47,068 nt of DNA from Cohnella sp. GbtcB17 (GTDB lineage: Bacteria > Bacillota > Bacilli > Paenibacillales > Paenibacillaceae), in the NCBI RefSeq assembly GCF_019091135.1, contig NZ_JAGXJW010000061.1:1-47068 (forward strand), read 5' to 3'. The notes under the pieces are model-generated. The model was not told where the DNA came from. It saw only the letters and a list, made by a program, of their open reading frames with translations, and ran no database searches. Position numbers and translations under genes: made by a program. Positions 17,578 through 25,896 of the stretch are shown here, in pieces. Every line of letters begins with the position of its first letter. Within the stretch, counting starts at the first letter, position 1.

Positions 17578-17651
17578 GGTTCCTGGGCCGTAGTCGTAGC
17601 GCAGGCGCGGCACTGTTGTGCGGTTCCGGTGCGTCGCTGGCGCGGCGACGG

Positions 17652-19511
17652 TTATCCTTTCACCTTGTAGTAAATCTGGTACGGCTCGTAGCCGATATCC
17701 CGAATACGCCTCATTTGAATCGCGGGGTCCTGATTGACCGTTTTGAAAAAAAATCGCCAGCTTCCCCACTCGCGCTCGTTTTCCATCTCGATCTCGGAGG
17801 CGACTTCGTCTATGTCCGCATGCAATATTCGTTCGGTCTCGCCGATTCCCGCCAACACTTCCGGACCGTACCGGAAGGCTCCGACGGTCCCGTCGTCCGG
17901 CAACGGCACGAAGCGGATGCCCACCGGGAGGATGACGCTCACTTGGTCCCCGTCCATCCAGCTCCGGCGAATGACGTGGAACCGGCCGCTGTCCGCCGTC
18001 CTGCCCTGAAGGATGCCGTTGACGTATATCGTCGCCTCCGACATCACCCATTCTGGAATCCGGACGCAGATCGCAAATTCCTTCGTCCCGGTCGTGTGAA
18101 CGATCATATCGTGCTTGCGATACGACGGGATATTCTCGTGAGTCGCGGTCATCTCATTGATGCCCTGAACGCCTGCCGTTATTGATGAGTTCATCAAACT
18201 CCCGCTCATGCGGTCCTGGGCTTGAACGATCTGCACGGGCTCTCCATCGATGTCCGCGTTCAGCTCGGAGTTGAAATATTGGCAAATATAGAGATTGTCG
18301 TCTTCTTGATAATACACGCCCCGATTCCAGGCCGCGTTCGCCTGGACCATCGTCCCGTGGCAGCAGAAGAAGCTGTCCGTCTCCTTGCTCCAATCCTTGC
18401 GCAGACCGGCCTTCATCGGCAAAAAGTACGTGAGCAGCCCTGTGGAAGGATCGTCATGCTTGTTGCCTGTCAGCGGATATTCCCGATAGTACGCCTGGGC
18501 CATAATGCCGTTGTACAGGTTGTACTCGATATATTGCGCATAGGCAGGATCGCCCGACTGCCTGAAAAGGAACTCGGCCAGGCGGATCATATTGTAGACC
18601 GTGCAGTGTTCCTGGTTTTTATCCCCGAGGCGCGCCTTCATTTTCTGCTTGGGCATCCACACCTCGCCGGCCGTCTGTCCGCCGGTCGCCAAGTATCCTC
18701 TTTCCGTAACCGCGCAGTTCCAATAAGCCTTGACGATGTCCAGCCATCGCTCTTCGCCCGTCACCTCGTAGGCTCTGGCGCAGCCAAGCACTTCGGGAAT
18801 GGTCGTATTCGCGTGCATGTTCGTCAGCGGGTCCTTGCCTTCAAGCAGAGGCTGGAACAAGCGGCTGCGATAATAGCGCTCGAGCAGCGTCGCGTACTTC
18901 TCCTTGCCGGTGATATGCAGAAGATCGGCCCACACCTCAAGCATCCCGCCGGTCTCCACGTCCAGAATGTCGTCGAATTGCTCTCTCGTGAATCGGCCGC
19001 TCCAATCCGCGAACCAATCCGCGAACGAATCCGCGATGACGAGCGCTTTTTCGTTATGGCCGTATCGATAAGCGTCGACAAGACCCATGAGCAGCTTGTG
19101 GAGATTGTACTGCGGCGCCCATATGCTTTTGCCGCTCGCGATCCAGTGCAAGTATTTTTCGGGGATGGGACCGGCCCATTGCCCTCCGTTATCCTGCTGG
19201 CACGCCGCCAATTCGTCGATGATAAGGTCCATCTTCACCTTCAGCTCCGGATCGCCCGTCTCGTCCACATAAAGGGCCGCCGCCGACAGCCAGTGGCCGA
19301 GGAAATGCCCCCGCAGCTGGCAGACCGGCGATTCCCACCCGCCATGCGCATCTTCCGGAATGCCCCGCCCCTCATAGCGGCCGGCCTCCAGCCGATAGTT
19401 GAATAGAAGATGATCGCTGTCAAGCTTCATCAAATATGCACGGTTCGCCGCCTCCCTTCGATTGATCTCCCCGTCTCGCATGCGCACGCTTTGTCCTTTC
19501 CATTCTTTCAC
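17652..19511 (-). CDS. GH127 beta-L-arabinofuranosidase (DUF1680 family)
   Basis: This 619-residue protein matches the GH127 (GH146-related) fold, an (alpha/alpha)6 barrel plus beta-sandwich. These retaining enzymes use a zinc-bound cysteine nucleophile. The expected set is visible: Glu283 (GGQTAGEVW, probable acid/base), Glu301 and Cys303 (KNQEHCTVYN), and Cys383/Cys384 (SFFCCHGTMVQ), corresponding to the Zn/thiolate cluster of Bifidobacterium HypBA1. There is no signal peptide. It would release beta-L-arabinofuranose in the cytoplasm from imported plant oligosaccharides. The start is GTG at 19509-19511, with GGGAGGA eight bases upstream. It is transcribed alone from its own promoter carrying the shared box. 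Related DUF1680 members have other specificities, so the exact linkage is inferred. Confidence 0.93.
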   Translation of the reverse strand: MKEWKGQSVRMRDGEINRREAANRAYLMKLDSDHLLFNYRLEAGRYEGRGIPEDAHGGWESPVCQLRGHFLGHWLSAAALYVDETGDPELKVKMDLIIDELAACQQDNGGQWAGPIPEKYLHWIASGKSIWAPQYNLHKLLMGLVDAYRYGHNEKALVIADSFADWFADWSGRFTREQFDDILDVETGGMLEVWADLLHITGKEKYATLLERYYRSRLFQPLLEGKDPLTNMHANTTIPEVLGCARAYEVTGEERWLDIVKAYWNCAVTERGYLATGGQTAGEVWMPKQKMKARLGDKNQEHCTVYNMIRLAEFLFRQSGDPAYAQYIEYNLYNGIMAQAYYREYPLTGNKHDDPSTGLLTYFLPMKAGLRKDWSKETDSFFCCHGTMVQANAAWNRGVYYQEDDNLYICQYFNSELNADIDGEPVQIVQAQDRMSGSLMNSSITAGVQGINEMTATHENIPSYRKHDMIVHTTGTKEFAICVRIPEWVMSEATIYVNGILQGRTADSGRFHVIRRSWMDGDQVSVILPVGIRFVPLPDDGTVGAFRYGPEVLAGIGETERILHADIDEVASEIEMENEREWGSWRFFFKTVNQDPAIQMRRIRDIGYEPYQIYYKVKG

Positions 19512-19588
19512 GGACGAATTCCTCCCTGTTTCTTTTCTTTTTCCTTCTAACGCATCTACGATCAGCTAGGTACCTTCGACTTCATAAA

Positions 19589-19663
19589 TGTTTGCGCTTT
19601 CATTAATTGTAGGACGCAGGCGATTGCGCATTCAAGGTACAAGTTTTAACTTCGTTAACCTAC
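19589..19663 (-). promoter_or_regulatory. GH127 promoter with 20-bp activator-type box and cre
   Basis: On the minus strand the box GTTAACGAAGTTAAAACTTG (19640-19659) starts 48 bases before -10 TACAAT (19606-19611). The -35 is TTGAAT (19630-19635) with an 18-base spacer. A cre-like TGAAAGCGCAAACA (19589-19602, one mismatch to TGWAANCGNTNWCA) follows. The box is 17/20 identical to that at 31206-31225, and the cre 14-mer is identical to the one at 31152. Confidence 0.75.
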
Positions 19664-19783
19664 GTTTACGTTTCCGCATGGCAGGGTCCGGATTCGCACC
19701 AAAACTAAAAAAAGCCGCCTGCGGCCTTTGTTTGCGAAACGGCGCGCAGCATACGGACCGAGGAGCCCTTATTTTTGTTCTCA

Positions 19784-19937
19784 TCGCGATTTACCGCCTG
19801 GTCGCGGACCCAGGAGCCTCTATTGCGGGATTGGAGACCTATTTTAGTCTTGATCTGGGCGAATAACGACTCTCCAGTCCGAAATGATCGCACTTGCACC
19901 GATTTGTACGAAATAGCGTCATCTGAGTCCGGTATCG
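19784..19937. repeat. Intergenic repeat element, copy B (154 bp)
   Basis: Diverged copy of the element at 319-472, of identical length, sharing blocks such as GAATAACG, CCAGTCCG, TACGAAATAGCGT and CTGAGTCCG. It sits in the 570-base gap between the GH31 3' end and the GH127 promoter, next to two 51-bp repeat units. Apparent reading frames here are repeat-derived and not supported as genes. Confidence 0.6.
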
Positions 19938-19945
19938 AATGTCTG

Positions 19946-20030
19946 CAAAGCGAAGAGGCGCTGTACAGCGTTACTTGTCGGGACTGTGGCCTGTTTCGGG
20001 CCGAAGAGGGCAGCATTACCTGCCGTTTTA
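19946..20030. repeat. Two units of the 51-bp repeat found as an array at 33609
   Basis: The words GAAGAGGCGCTGTACAGCG and GAAGAGGGCAGCATTACC start at 19952 and 20003, exactly 51 bases apart. The reverse complement (AGTAACGCTGTACAGCGCC, TCTTCGC) matches the unit of the tandem array at 33609-33895, which has the same 51-base period. The two units lie between copy B of the 154-bp element and a terminator. Confidence 0.65.
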
Positions 20031-20048
20031 TACTTTCTATTATGTGCA

Positions 20049-20076
20049 AAAAAACGACCTCGCAAGGTCGTTTTTT
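20049..20076. terminator. Terminator after GH31
   Basis: A 12-base-pair stem (AAAAAACGACCT / AGGTCGTTTTTT) with a CGCA tetraloop lies six bases from the GH31 stop. The A/T-rich outer stem provides a U-tract in either direction. Confidence 0.85.
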
Positions 20077-20081
20077 CATGT

Positions 20082-22520
20082 TCAAAAAACCGCTTCTGCC
20101 GGACTTCCCGTGTAGCGGAGCGTTCGAACGGCAGGCGCAGGCGGGAGAGCGGTCCCGAAGGACGGCTCGAACAGCTGAACGACAATTTCCCGCTCAGCCT
20201 TCATCCCGGGATAAGCGCCTCTTCTCTCTCCGACCGTCAACGTCCTGCTTTCCTCATCCCATAGCAGCGGCGTAGTCGCATAAACGCCCTTCTCGTAATC
20301 GTAGCTGTCCCCTTCGTCTTCATACAGCTCGAACGATCCGCTCCGACCGGCGTAAACGCGAACGTACAGCCGCCCGCCGAACTTGTCGTCCGCGGCATGC
20401 TGGATCTCATCGCCCATCGGCACGATGGAGCCGGCGCGGACGTACAGCGGAATTCGGGCGAGCGGCGCCGCCGCCTCCATCAACGCTCCGCCCTCGAAGG
20501 ACGCGCCGTCCCAGAAATCGTACCACAGGCTCCCGCTCGGCAAGTACACGGACCGGGTCTCGCTTCGCCCCTCCAGCGGCTGCGATCCGCTGTCGTAGTA
20601 CATCGGCTCGGTGACGGGGTTCACCAGCAGCGCCGGACCGAACATATACTGATCGCCGATGTCGTACACGCGGGCATCGTGCCTGAAATCGAACGGCAGC
20701 GCGCGCATGAGCGTATAATCGTCCCGATAGACGCGAAAGGCAAGCGAATAAATGTAAGGCAGCAAGCGATAGCGAAGAGACAGAAACGCAGCCAGCGCCT
20801 CGTAAAACGGCTCGCCCGGCTCCCCGAACCGCCAGATCTCGCGCGGCGTGTCCGTGCCGTGGGAGCGGAACATCGGCAGAAACGTGCCGTACTGGAACCA
20901 GCGCACGTACAATTCGCGGTAGCCCAGATCGTCCACGCCCGCGTCGTAATCTCCGCTCCAAAACCACTGATCGGGCTTGTCGCGGACGAAAAAGCCGCCG
21001 ATATCGAGCGTCCAGTAGGGCGATCCCGTCGCGCAGAAGTTAAGCCCGTCGGGGATTTGCTTGCGCAGAGTGTCCCAGTTGGCCGAAATGTCGCCCGACC
21101 AGGTGATCGTCCCGTAGCGGTGCTGTCCGGCATAAGCGGACCGGGTCAGATTGACGACACGCTTGCGCTCGTTCGTTCGGCGCTGCCCCTCGTAGATGCC
21201 GCGGGAATGCAGCAGCGAGTAGGCATTGATGAACTGCGGATCGATATAAAGCTTGGCCTCCTCGGTATTAATGCGCAAGCGCTCCTCAGGCTCGGGTCTG
21301 ACCGCGCCCTTCCAGTCCGCTTCGAAGGGCTCGGTACAGTCGCACCACCACGCATCGATGCCGTGGACGAACAAGCCTTCGTTCGCCTGCTTCCAATAGA
21401 GCGCCCGGGCTTTCTCCTGGAAAGCGTCGTACGTCGCCCGATTGGCGAGCAGTCCGCCCTGCTCCGCCATCTCCCGATGATTGTCGCTGTCCGGATTCAT
21501 GATCGGCCAGATCGACACCATCAGGCGCGCGTTCATGCCGTGCAGCGCCTCCATCATTTTCCCCGGCTCGGGAAACCGCTCCGGGTCGAGCGTCTTCTGG
21601 CCCCACAGCTCGCCGGTCCACGACTTCCAATCGAGCACGATGCAGTCGAGAGGCAGGCCGCGCGCGCGATACTCCCGCACCGTCTCGATCAGCTCCGCCG
21701 AAGACGCATAGCGTTCCTTGGATTGCACATAGCCGTAAGCCCACTTCGGCAGCATCGGCGCCTTGCCCGTCAAATAACGGATGCCGCGAACGACCTCGTC
21801 CAGCTCAGGACCTGCTACAAAGTAGTAGTCCATTTCCGCGTCCGCCTCGGTGGACAGGTAAGAGCCGAACGCATCGTCGTGAAACATCATTAAAGAGTAG
21901 CTGTCCACCACGATGCCGTAGCCGCGCGTCGATACGAGCACGGGAACGACGGCTTTCATATTTTGCTGGTACAAATACTGATGCTGGCCGCGCAGGTTGA
22001 ACATGCCCTCTTCATGCGAGCCCAATCCGTACAACGCTTCTCCGTCCGCCCAATCGAATGCGAGCTTCGTGCGATAAGCCTGTCGGTCTATCTCTCTTCG
22101 CACCTGCGACGCGCGGACCCGCAGTCCGTCCGCCCCTTGACCGGTCTCCAGCCTGGCGTCTTCGTCGAACACGGCTCTGACGACGTCGACCGGCACAAGC
22201 GTCTTGCCGCCGCGCGGAGGCTCCTGCGCCAGCAAGTTCCCCGCCGCGTCGCGGTAGACGAAGGCGCCGGTCCGCTTGTCGATCCGGATTGCGATGCTCG
22301 AGGTCGAGAATGAAAGCCGATGCTCGTCTTCCTCGACCGTGTAAGGCACGGCGTCGTCCGGCTCGCGAACGATCATCAAGCTCCGTCCGGCGCGGAACGT
22401 CGGCTCCAGCGTGTATTGAATACGGATCGTGCCGCTTGCGTAAGGCGTGAGCTTCATCCTGCCGTTCGACGTCTCGAGCACGAGTCCGTCGGGCCGCGCC
22501 TCATAACGCCGAATATTCAT
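20082..22520 (-). CDS. GH31 alpha-xylosidase-like glycosidase
   Basis: A GH31 enzyme of 812 residues: an N-terminal beta-sandwich, a TIM barrel from about residue 250 (KWAYGYVQSKERY), and C-terminal beta domains. The retaining nucleophile is Asp394 in DAWWCDCTEPF and the acid/base is Asp477 in TWSGDISANW. The WWxDxxEP form of the nucleophile motif is the one in alpha-xylosidases acting on xyloglucan oligosaccharides, rather than the DMNE type of alpha-glucosidases, so alpha-xylosidase is favoured. No signal peptide is seen. The ATG at 22518-22520 has GGGAGG six bases upstream. It is the last gene of an operon with a binding protein and two permeases, implying that the imported sugar is its substrate. 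Other alpha-glycosidase specificities remain possible. Confidence 0.92.
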   Translation of the reverse strand: MNIRRYEARPDGLVLETSNGRMKLTPYASGTIRIQYTLEPTFRAGRSLMIVREPDDAVPYTVEEDEHRLSFSTSSIAIRIDKRTGAFVYRDAAGNLLAQEPPRGGKTLVPVDVVRAVFDEDARLETGQGADGLRVRASQVRREIDRQAYRTKLAFDWADGEALYGLGSHEEGMFNLRGQHQYLYQQNMKAVVPVLVSTRGYGIVVDSYSLMMFHDDAFGSYLSTEADAEMDYYFVAGPELDEVVRGIRYLTGKAPMLPKWAYGYVQSKERYASSAELIETVREYRARGLPLDCIVLDWKSWTGELWGQKTLDPERFPEPGKMMEALHGMNARLMVSIWPIMNPDSDNHREMAEQGGLLANRATYDAFQEKARALYWKQANEGLFVHGIDAWWCDCTEPFEADWKGAVRPEPEERLRINTEEAKLYIDPQFINAYSLLHSRGIYEGQRRTNERKRVVNLTRSAYAGQHRYGTITWSGDISANWDTLRKQIPDGLNFCATGSPYWTLDIGGFFVRDKPDQWFWSGDYDAGVDDLGYRELYVRWFQYGTFLPMFRSHGTDTPREIWRFGEPGEPFYEALAAFLSLRYRLLPYIYSLAFRVYRDDYTLMRALPFDFRHDARVYDIGDQYMFGPALLVNPVTEPMYYDSGSQPLEGRSETRSVYLPSGSLWYDFWDGASFEGGALMEAAAPLARIPLYVRAGSIVPMGDEIQHAADDKFGGRLYVRVYAGRSGSFELYEDEGDSYDYEKGVYATTPLLWDEESRTLTVGERRGAYPGMKAEREIVVQLFEPSFGTALPPAPAVRTLRYTGSPAEAVF

Positions 22521-22565
22521 CGTAGCCCTCCCGTTGTCCGCTCTCTTTTCTCCCGCGGCACGCCT

Positions 22566-23387
22566 CTAGCCTTTGACTGCCCCGGAAGTCATCCCCGCGA
22601 TAATAAATCGCTGACCCAGCAAATAAACGATCAACACCGGCAAAATCGTTAAAATAATGTCCGCGCTGACCAGATTCCACGATTGCTGGAACTGCCCGAA
22701 GAAGTTGTACACCGCCAGCGTCATCGGCCACTTCTGCGCGCTGTTCAAATAATAAAGCGGCAGCAGAAATTCGTTCCAGGTGTTGAGGAAAGCCAAAATA
22801 AAAACGGTAACCGCAGCCGGGCGGAGCACTGGAAAGATAACTTTGAAAAACAGCCGCACCGGCCCGCAGCCGTCGATGACGCCCGCCTCGTCGAGTTCCT
22901 TCGGCACGCCGCCGACAAAGCCGAACAAAATAAAAATGCTGAACGGAATCTGCGTAACCATGTACAAAACGACGATGCCGGCTCGCGTATTCATCAAGTG
23001 CGTCCACTTCATGACGTCAATCAGAGTGAAGTAGTTGAGCGGCAGCGCGATGCCCAAGATGATAAAAAAGTAAAGCATACGGTTCAGGCGGGAACGGTTC
23101 CGCGAAAGCGCGAAGGCCGCCATCGCCGAAAAGAGGATGCAAAATATCGCGGCAAGCCCCGAATAGGCGAAGCTGTTCAAAAACGAACGGCCCAGCTTGC
23201 CTTTCTCGACGACCGTCGCAAAATTGTCGAAGCGAAACGAACGGGGAAGCGCAAAGCTCATCGAGCTGGCTTCGGCTCCCGTCTTGAAGGCATTGATGAC
23301 GATGAGCAGAATCGGAATGAGCGCGATCAGGCTGATCGCGCCGATCGCGACGTTGGCAACCGCGGCCTGCAGCCTTTTACTTTTCAT
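22566..23387 (-). CDS. CUT1 ABC permease, MalG/AraQ-type
   Basis: A 273-residue inner-membrane permease with six predicted membrane segments. The coupling loop is KELDEAGVIDGCGPVRLFFKVIFP, and the C-terminus FIIAGMTSGAVKG is typical of MalG-like subunits. It lies one base after the stop of its partner permease (23389-24258), so the two are translated together. It completes the importer whose binding protein is at 24343-25710. The next gene is the GH31 glycosidase 45 bases on. Confidence 0.95.
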   Translation of the reverse strand: MKSKRLQAAVANVAIGAISLIALIPILLIVINAFKTGAEASSMSFALPRSFRFDNFATVVEKGKLGRSFLNSFAYSGLAAIFCILFSAMAAFALSRNRSRLNRMLYFFIILGIALPLNYFTLIDVMKWTHLMNTRAGIVVLYMVTQIPFSIFILFGFVGGVPKELDEAGVIDGCGPVRLFFKVIFPVLRPAAVTVFILAFLNTWNEFLLPLYYLNSAQKWPMTLAVYNFFGQFQQSWNLVSADIILTILPVLIVYLLGQRFIIAGMTSGAVKG

Positions 23388-23388
23388 A

Positions 23389-24258
23389 TCAGCCTTGTTC
23401 CTCTCTGGACATAAGCTTGACGGCGAAAAATCCCATGAGGGTCATGATGACGAACAGAACGGTGATCAAGGCCGTGCCGACGCCATAGCTCCCGAGAGAA
23501 AACTGGCTGAACACCTGCGTATACACCACATCGGTCGCATACCCGGGACCTCCGTTCGTGAGGACGTATACCGTGTCGAATATTTTCAGACCGTACAACA
23601 GGTTGAGCACCGTCGTGACGGTCAGCGAAGGCATTAAAAGCGGCAGCGTGATATACCGAAGCTTCTTCCAGAAGCCGGCGCCGTCGATATCCGCCGCTTC
23701 GTAATAAGAGGAAGAGATCGCCTGCAGGCCGGCCAGCAGGATGACCATGATATAGCCCGCGCCTTTCCAGACATCGACCGCGATGACCGATTTGAACGCC
23801 CATCTGACGTCCGACAGCCAGTGCTGCGTCCATGACGATAGACCGATCGCCCTCAGCGCTTCGTTGATCAGGCCGTGCTGGGGCTCGTAGATCGACTTGA
23901 AAATGATGCCCACCACCAGCATCGGAATGACCGAAGGCATAAAAAGAACGACGCGGTGAAAGCTTTTCATCCGGATTCCCCGATTGACCATCAGCGCAAG
24001 CAGCAAACCGATAATCGTCTTGAGCACGATCGTGGCGACCGTAAAGACCGCCGTATTCCGGATGCCGTGCATATAATTCTCGTCGGACGAGAAGATCGTC
24101 CTGTAATTGTCGAGGCCGATGAAGTTGATCGCCTTGGCGTAGCTGTTCCAGTCCGTAAACGATAAATAGATGCCCATCAGGCTCGGAACGACGGCAAACG
24201 CGACGTAAAAGATCAAAGCGATCGCAATGAAATAAAAAGGATACATTCGTTTGCTCAT
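23389..24258 (-). CDS. CUT1 ABC permease, MalF/UgpA-type
   Basis: A 289-residue permease starting MSKRMYPFYFIAIALIFYV, with about six membrane segments. The coupling loop is YYEAADIDGAGFWKKLRYITLP, and GGPGYATDVV near the C-terminal end is typical of this subunit. It is the second gene of the operon from 25710, 84 bases after the binding-protein gene, with a GC-rich, potentially folding gap. The ATG at 24256-24258 has only a weak ribosome site (GGGGT), so coupling or re-initiation may matter. Confidence 0.95.
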   Translation of the reverse strand: MSKRMYPFYFIAIALIFYVAFAVVPSLMGIYLSFTDWNSYAKAINFIGLDNYRTIFSSDENYMHGIRNTAVFTVATIVLKTIIGLLLALMVNRGIRMKSFHRVVLFMPSVIPMLVVGIIFKSIYEPQHGLINEALRAIGLSSWTQHWLSDVRWAFKSVIAVDVWKGAGYIMVILLAGLQAISSSYYEAADIDGAGFWKKLRYITLPLLMPSLTVTTVLNLLYGLKIFDTVYVLTNGGPGYATDVVYTQVFSQFSLGSYGVGTALITVLFVIMTLMGFFAVKLMSREEQG

Positions 24259-24342
24259 GAGTCATACCCCGTTCGTGGACGGCCGCGGGACGGGGCCCGC
24301 TGTCGCGTACAACCGCGAGTCCCCGTCTATCGTGCCGACTTC

Positions 24343-25710
24343 TTACTTCCAGTTCGAATCGCCGGCCGTCTTCGCTTGCTGGTCTCTGCGCTTGTCGATG
24401 TTTTTGAGAATATCCTTCGGCGTCATTTGCTTGTTCATCATGGCCGCCATATCTTTGCCGATGTCCATCCACTGCGGATTCACGTAATTGATCGCGGTCT
24501 GGTACACGGTACCCGACGTTTGACCGTAGGTGTCGAAGAAGGCGCGCTGTTCGTCGTTGAACTTGGCTTTGACATCCTTGAAGTTCAGCGTCGTGAACTT
24601 CGGTTCGTTGTCGAGCAGGAACTGCAGATTGTCCGGCTCCGTCAGGAAGCTGAAGTACTGCTTCGCTTCTTCGATATGCTTGGAGCTGCTGGAGATGAAT
24701 TTGCTCGGTGCGGCCGGATTGACGTTCAGGCTTTGGTTGTCCATGAGCGGAATCGGGAAAAATCCGTAATCGGAAGCTTTGCTGCCCGGCACGGCCTTCT
24801 CGATCTGAGCCGGAAGCCCGATATTGTAGAGCGTCATGGCGTATTTGCCGTCGGCCATGTTTTTCTCCGTGTCGGCGTACGTATTGGAGAAGGCGTATTC
24901 GCCGAAGTATCCCTTCTGCACCAGCTCGCTGAACTGGGAGAGCGACTGCTCGAGCACGGCGGCGTTCTCGAACTTCTCTTGATTGGCGATCAGCTTGTCG
25001 GCAAGTCCCGCTTCGAGCTGCTCGTACCGCACACCAATTTCGGGGAACCAGAGCACATGATGCCAGCCGTCGGAGACTGGCTCGTAGATCGGCGTCACGC
25101 CGGACGCTTTGATCGCCTCACAAGCTTTAAGGAATTCTTCGTAGCTCTTGGGTGCGCTCAGACCGAGCTTGGCGAACAACGGCTTGTTGTACACCATGAT
25201 CCAGCTCGCGCTCGGGTCCCAGATCGTGAGGGCGTACACTTTGGAATTCCAGGACGTCTGTTCGACGAAAAGCGGGTCTTCCCGTTGCACCCATTCCTCC
25301 CCCGACAGATCGACCGCGTTGTTCTCCACGTCGTACAGCGGGCCGAGATCGAACTTGCCGCTCTGTCCGCCGAAAATGTCGGGCGCCTCGCCCGACGCCA
25401 GCTTCGCCTTCAGCACGTTGCTGTACTGATCCGAAGGCACGATCTGATAGTCGATATGAATGCCGGTCTGTTCCTCGAATTTTTCGGCAAGCTTCATCTC
25501 CGCGTCCTTGATCCAGTCCTGGCTCGCCAGATACGACAAGGTGATATCTTTCTTCGCCGGCGCGGAGCTGGCGGTCTCGCTCGCCTGGCTCGGCGCGCTC
25601 GTCGGCGAACCCGACGCTTGTGGCGACGAATCGCCTCCGGAATTGCCACAGCCGCTCAGCAGCCCTCCGGCCAGACCTGTCAGCAGAACAAGGCTAAGTG
25701 CTTTTTTCAT
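24343..25710 (-). CDS. Sugar-binding lipoprotein of CUT1 importer
   Basis: This 455-residue solute-binding protein belongs to the smaller MalE/UgpB-like class. Its signal sequence has lipobox LLSGC with Cys21, followed by a Ser/Pro/Ala linker. The mature domain starts ITLSYLASQDW and includes LASGEAPDIFGG and DPSASWIMVYNKPLFAKLGL, standard landmarks of this family. It delivers sugar to the permeases at 22566-24258; the GH31 gene in the same operon suggests an alpha-xylosylated or alpha-glucosylated oligosaccharide. The ATG at 25708-25710 has GGGGAG five bases upstream. The divergent kinase/regulator pair at 25897 probably controls it. Confidence 0.93.
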   Translation of the reverse strand: MKKALSLVLLTGLAGGLLSGCGNSGGDSSPQASGSPTSAPSQASETASSAPAKKDITLSYLASQDWIKDAEMKLAEKFEEQTGIHIDYQIVPSDQYSNVLKAKLASGEAPDIFGGQSGKFDLGPLYDVENNAVDLSGEEWVQREDPLFVEQTSWNSKVYALTIWDPSASWIMVYNKPLFAKLGLSAPKSYEEFLKACEAIKASGVTPIYEPVSDGWHHVLWFPEIGVRYEQLEAGLADKLIANQEKFENAAVLEQSLSQFSELVQKGYFGEYAFSNTYADTEKNMADGKYAMTLYNIGLPAQIEKAVPGSKASDYGFFPIPLMDNQSLNVNPAAPSKFISSSSKHIEEAKQYFSFLTEPDNLQFLLDNEPKFTTLNFKDVKAKFNDEQRAFFDTYGQTSGTVYQTAINYVNPQWMDIGKDMAAMMNKQMTPKDILKNIDKRRDQQAKTAGDSNWK

Positions 25711-25735
25711 GCCTACTCCCCTTTTTCGATTCGAG

Positions 25736-25812
25736 TGTAAACGCCTTCAACTTCGCCCCCTCATTATAAGTGAAGCGCTCACATCCTCTCCATGCAGTCG
25801 TTTGTGCGTTTC
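25736..25812 (-). promoter_or_regulatory. Promoter of GH31/importer operon with cre sites and a weaker box-like sequence
   Basis: On the minus strand -10 TATAAT (25763-25768) has no good -35. TGAAGGCGTTTACA (25736-25749) downstream has one mismatch to the cre consensus, and TGTGAGCGCTTCAC just upstream of the -10 is a second cre-like sequence. GAAACGCACAAACGACTGCA (25793-25812) resembles the box at 31206 when shifted (about 13/20), displaced by about three bases from the 48-base spacing. The region is shared with the divergent kinase gene. Confidence 0.5.
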
Positions 25813-25896
25813 TTTGTACATTTTTTCCGAGGGTTGACAACCCGTTCCACGCCGATGCAAAATGGTAAAAATGCATGCGACGGGAGCGGGATATTC

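Noticed and set aside
19705..20085. Open frame of 126 codons on the minus strand
   Set aside because: It consists of the terminator, 51-bp units and the 154-bp element read in one frame; not a credible protein.
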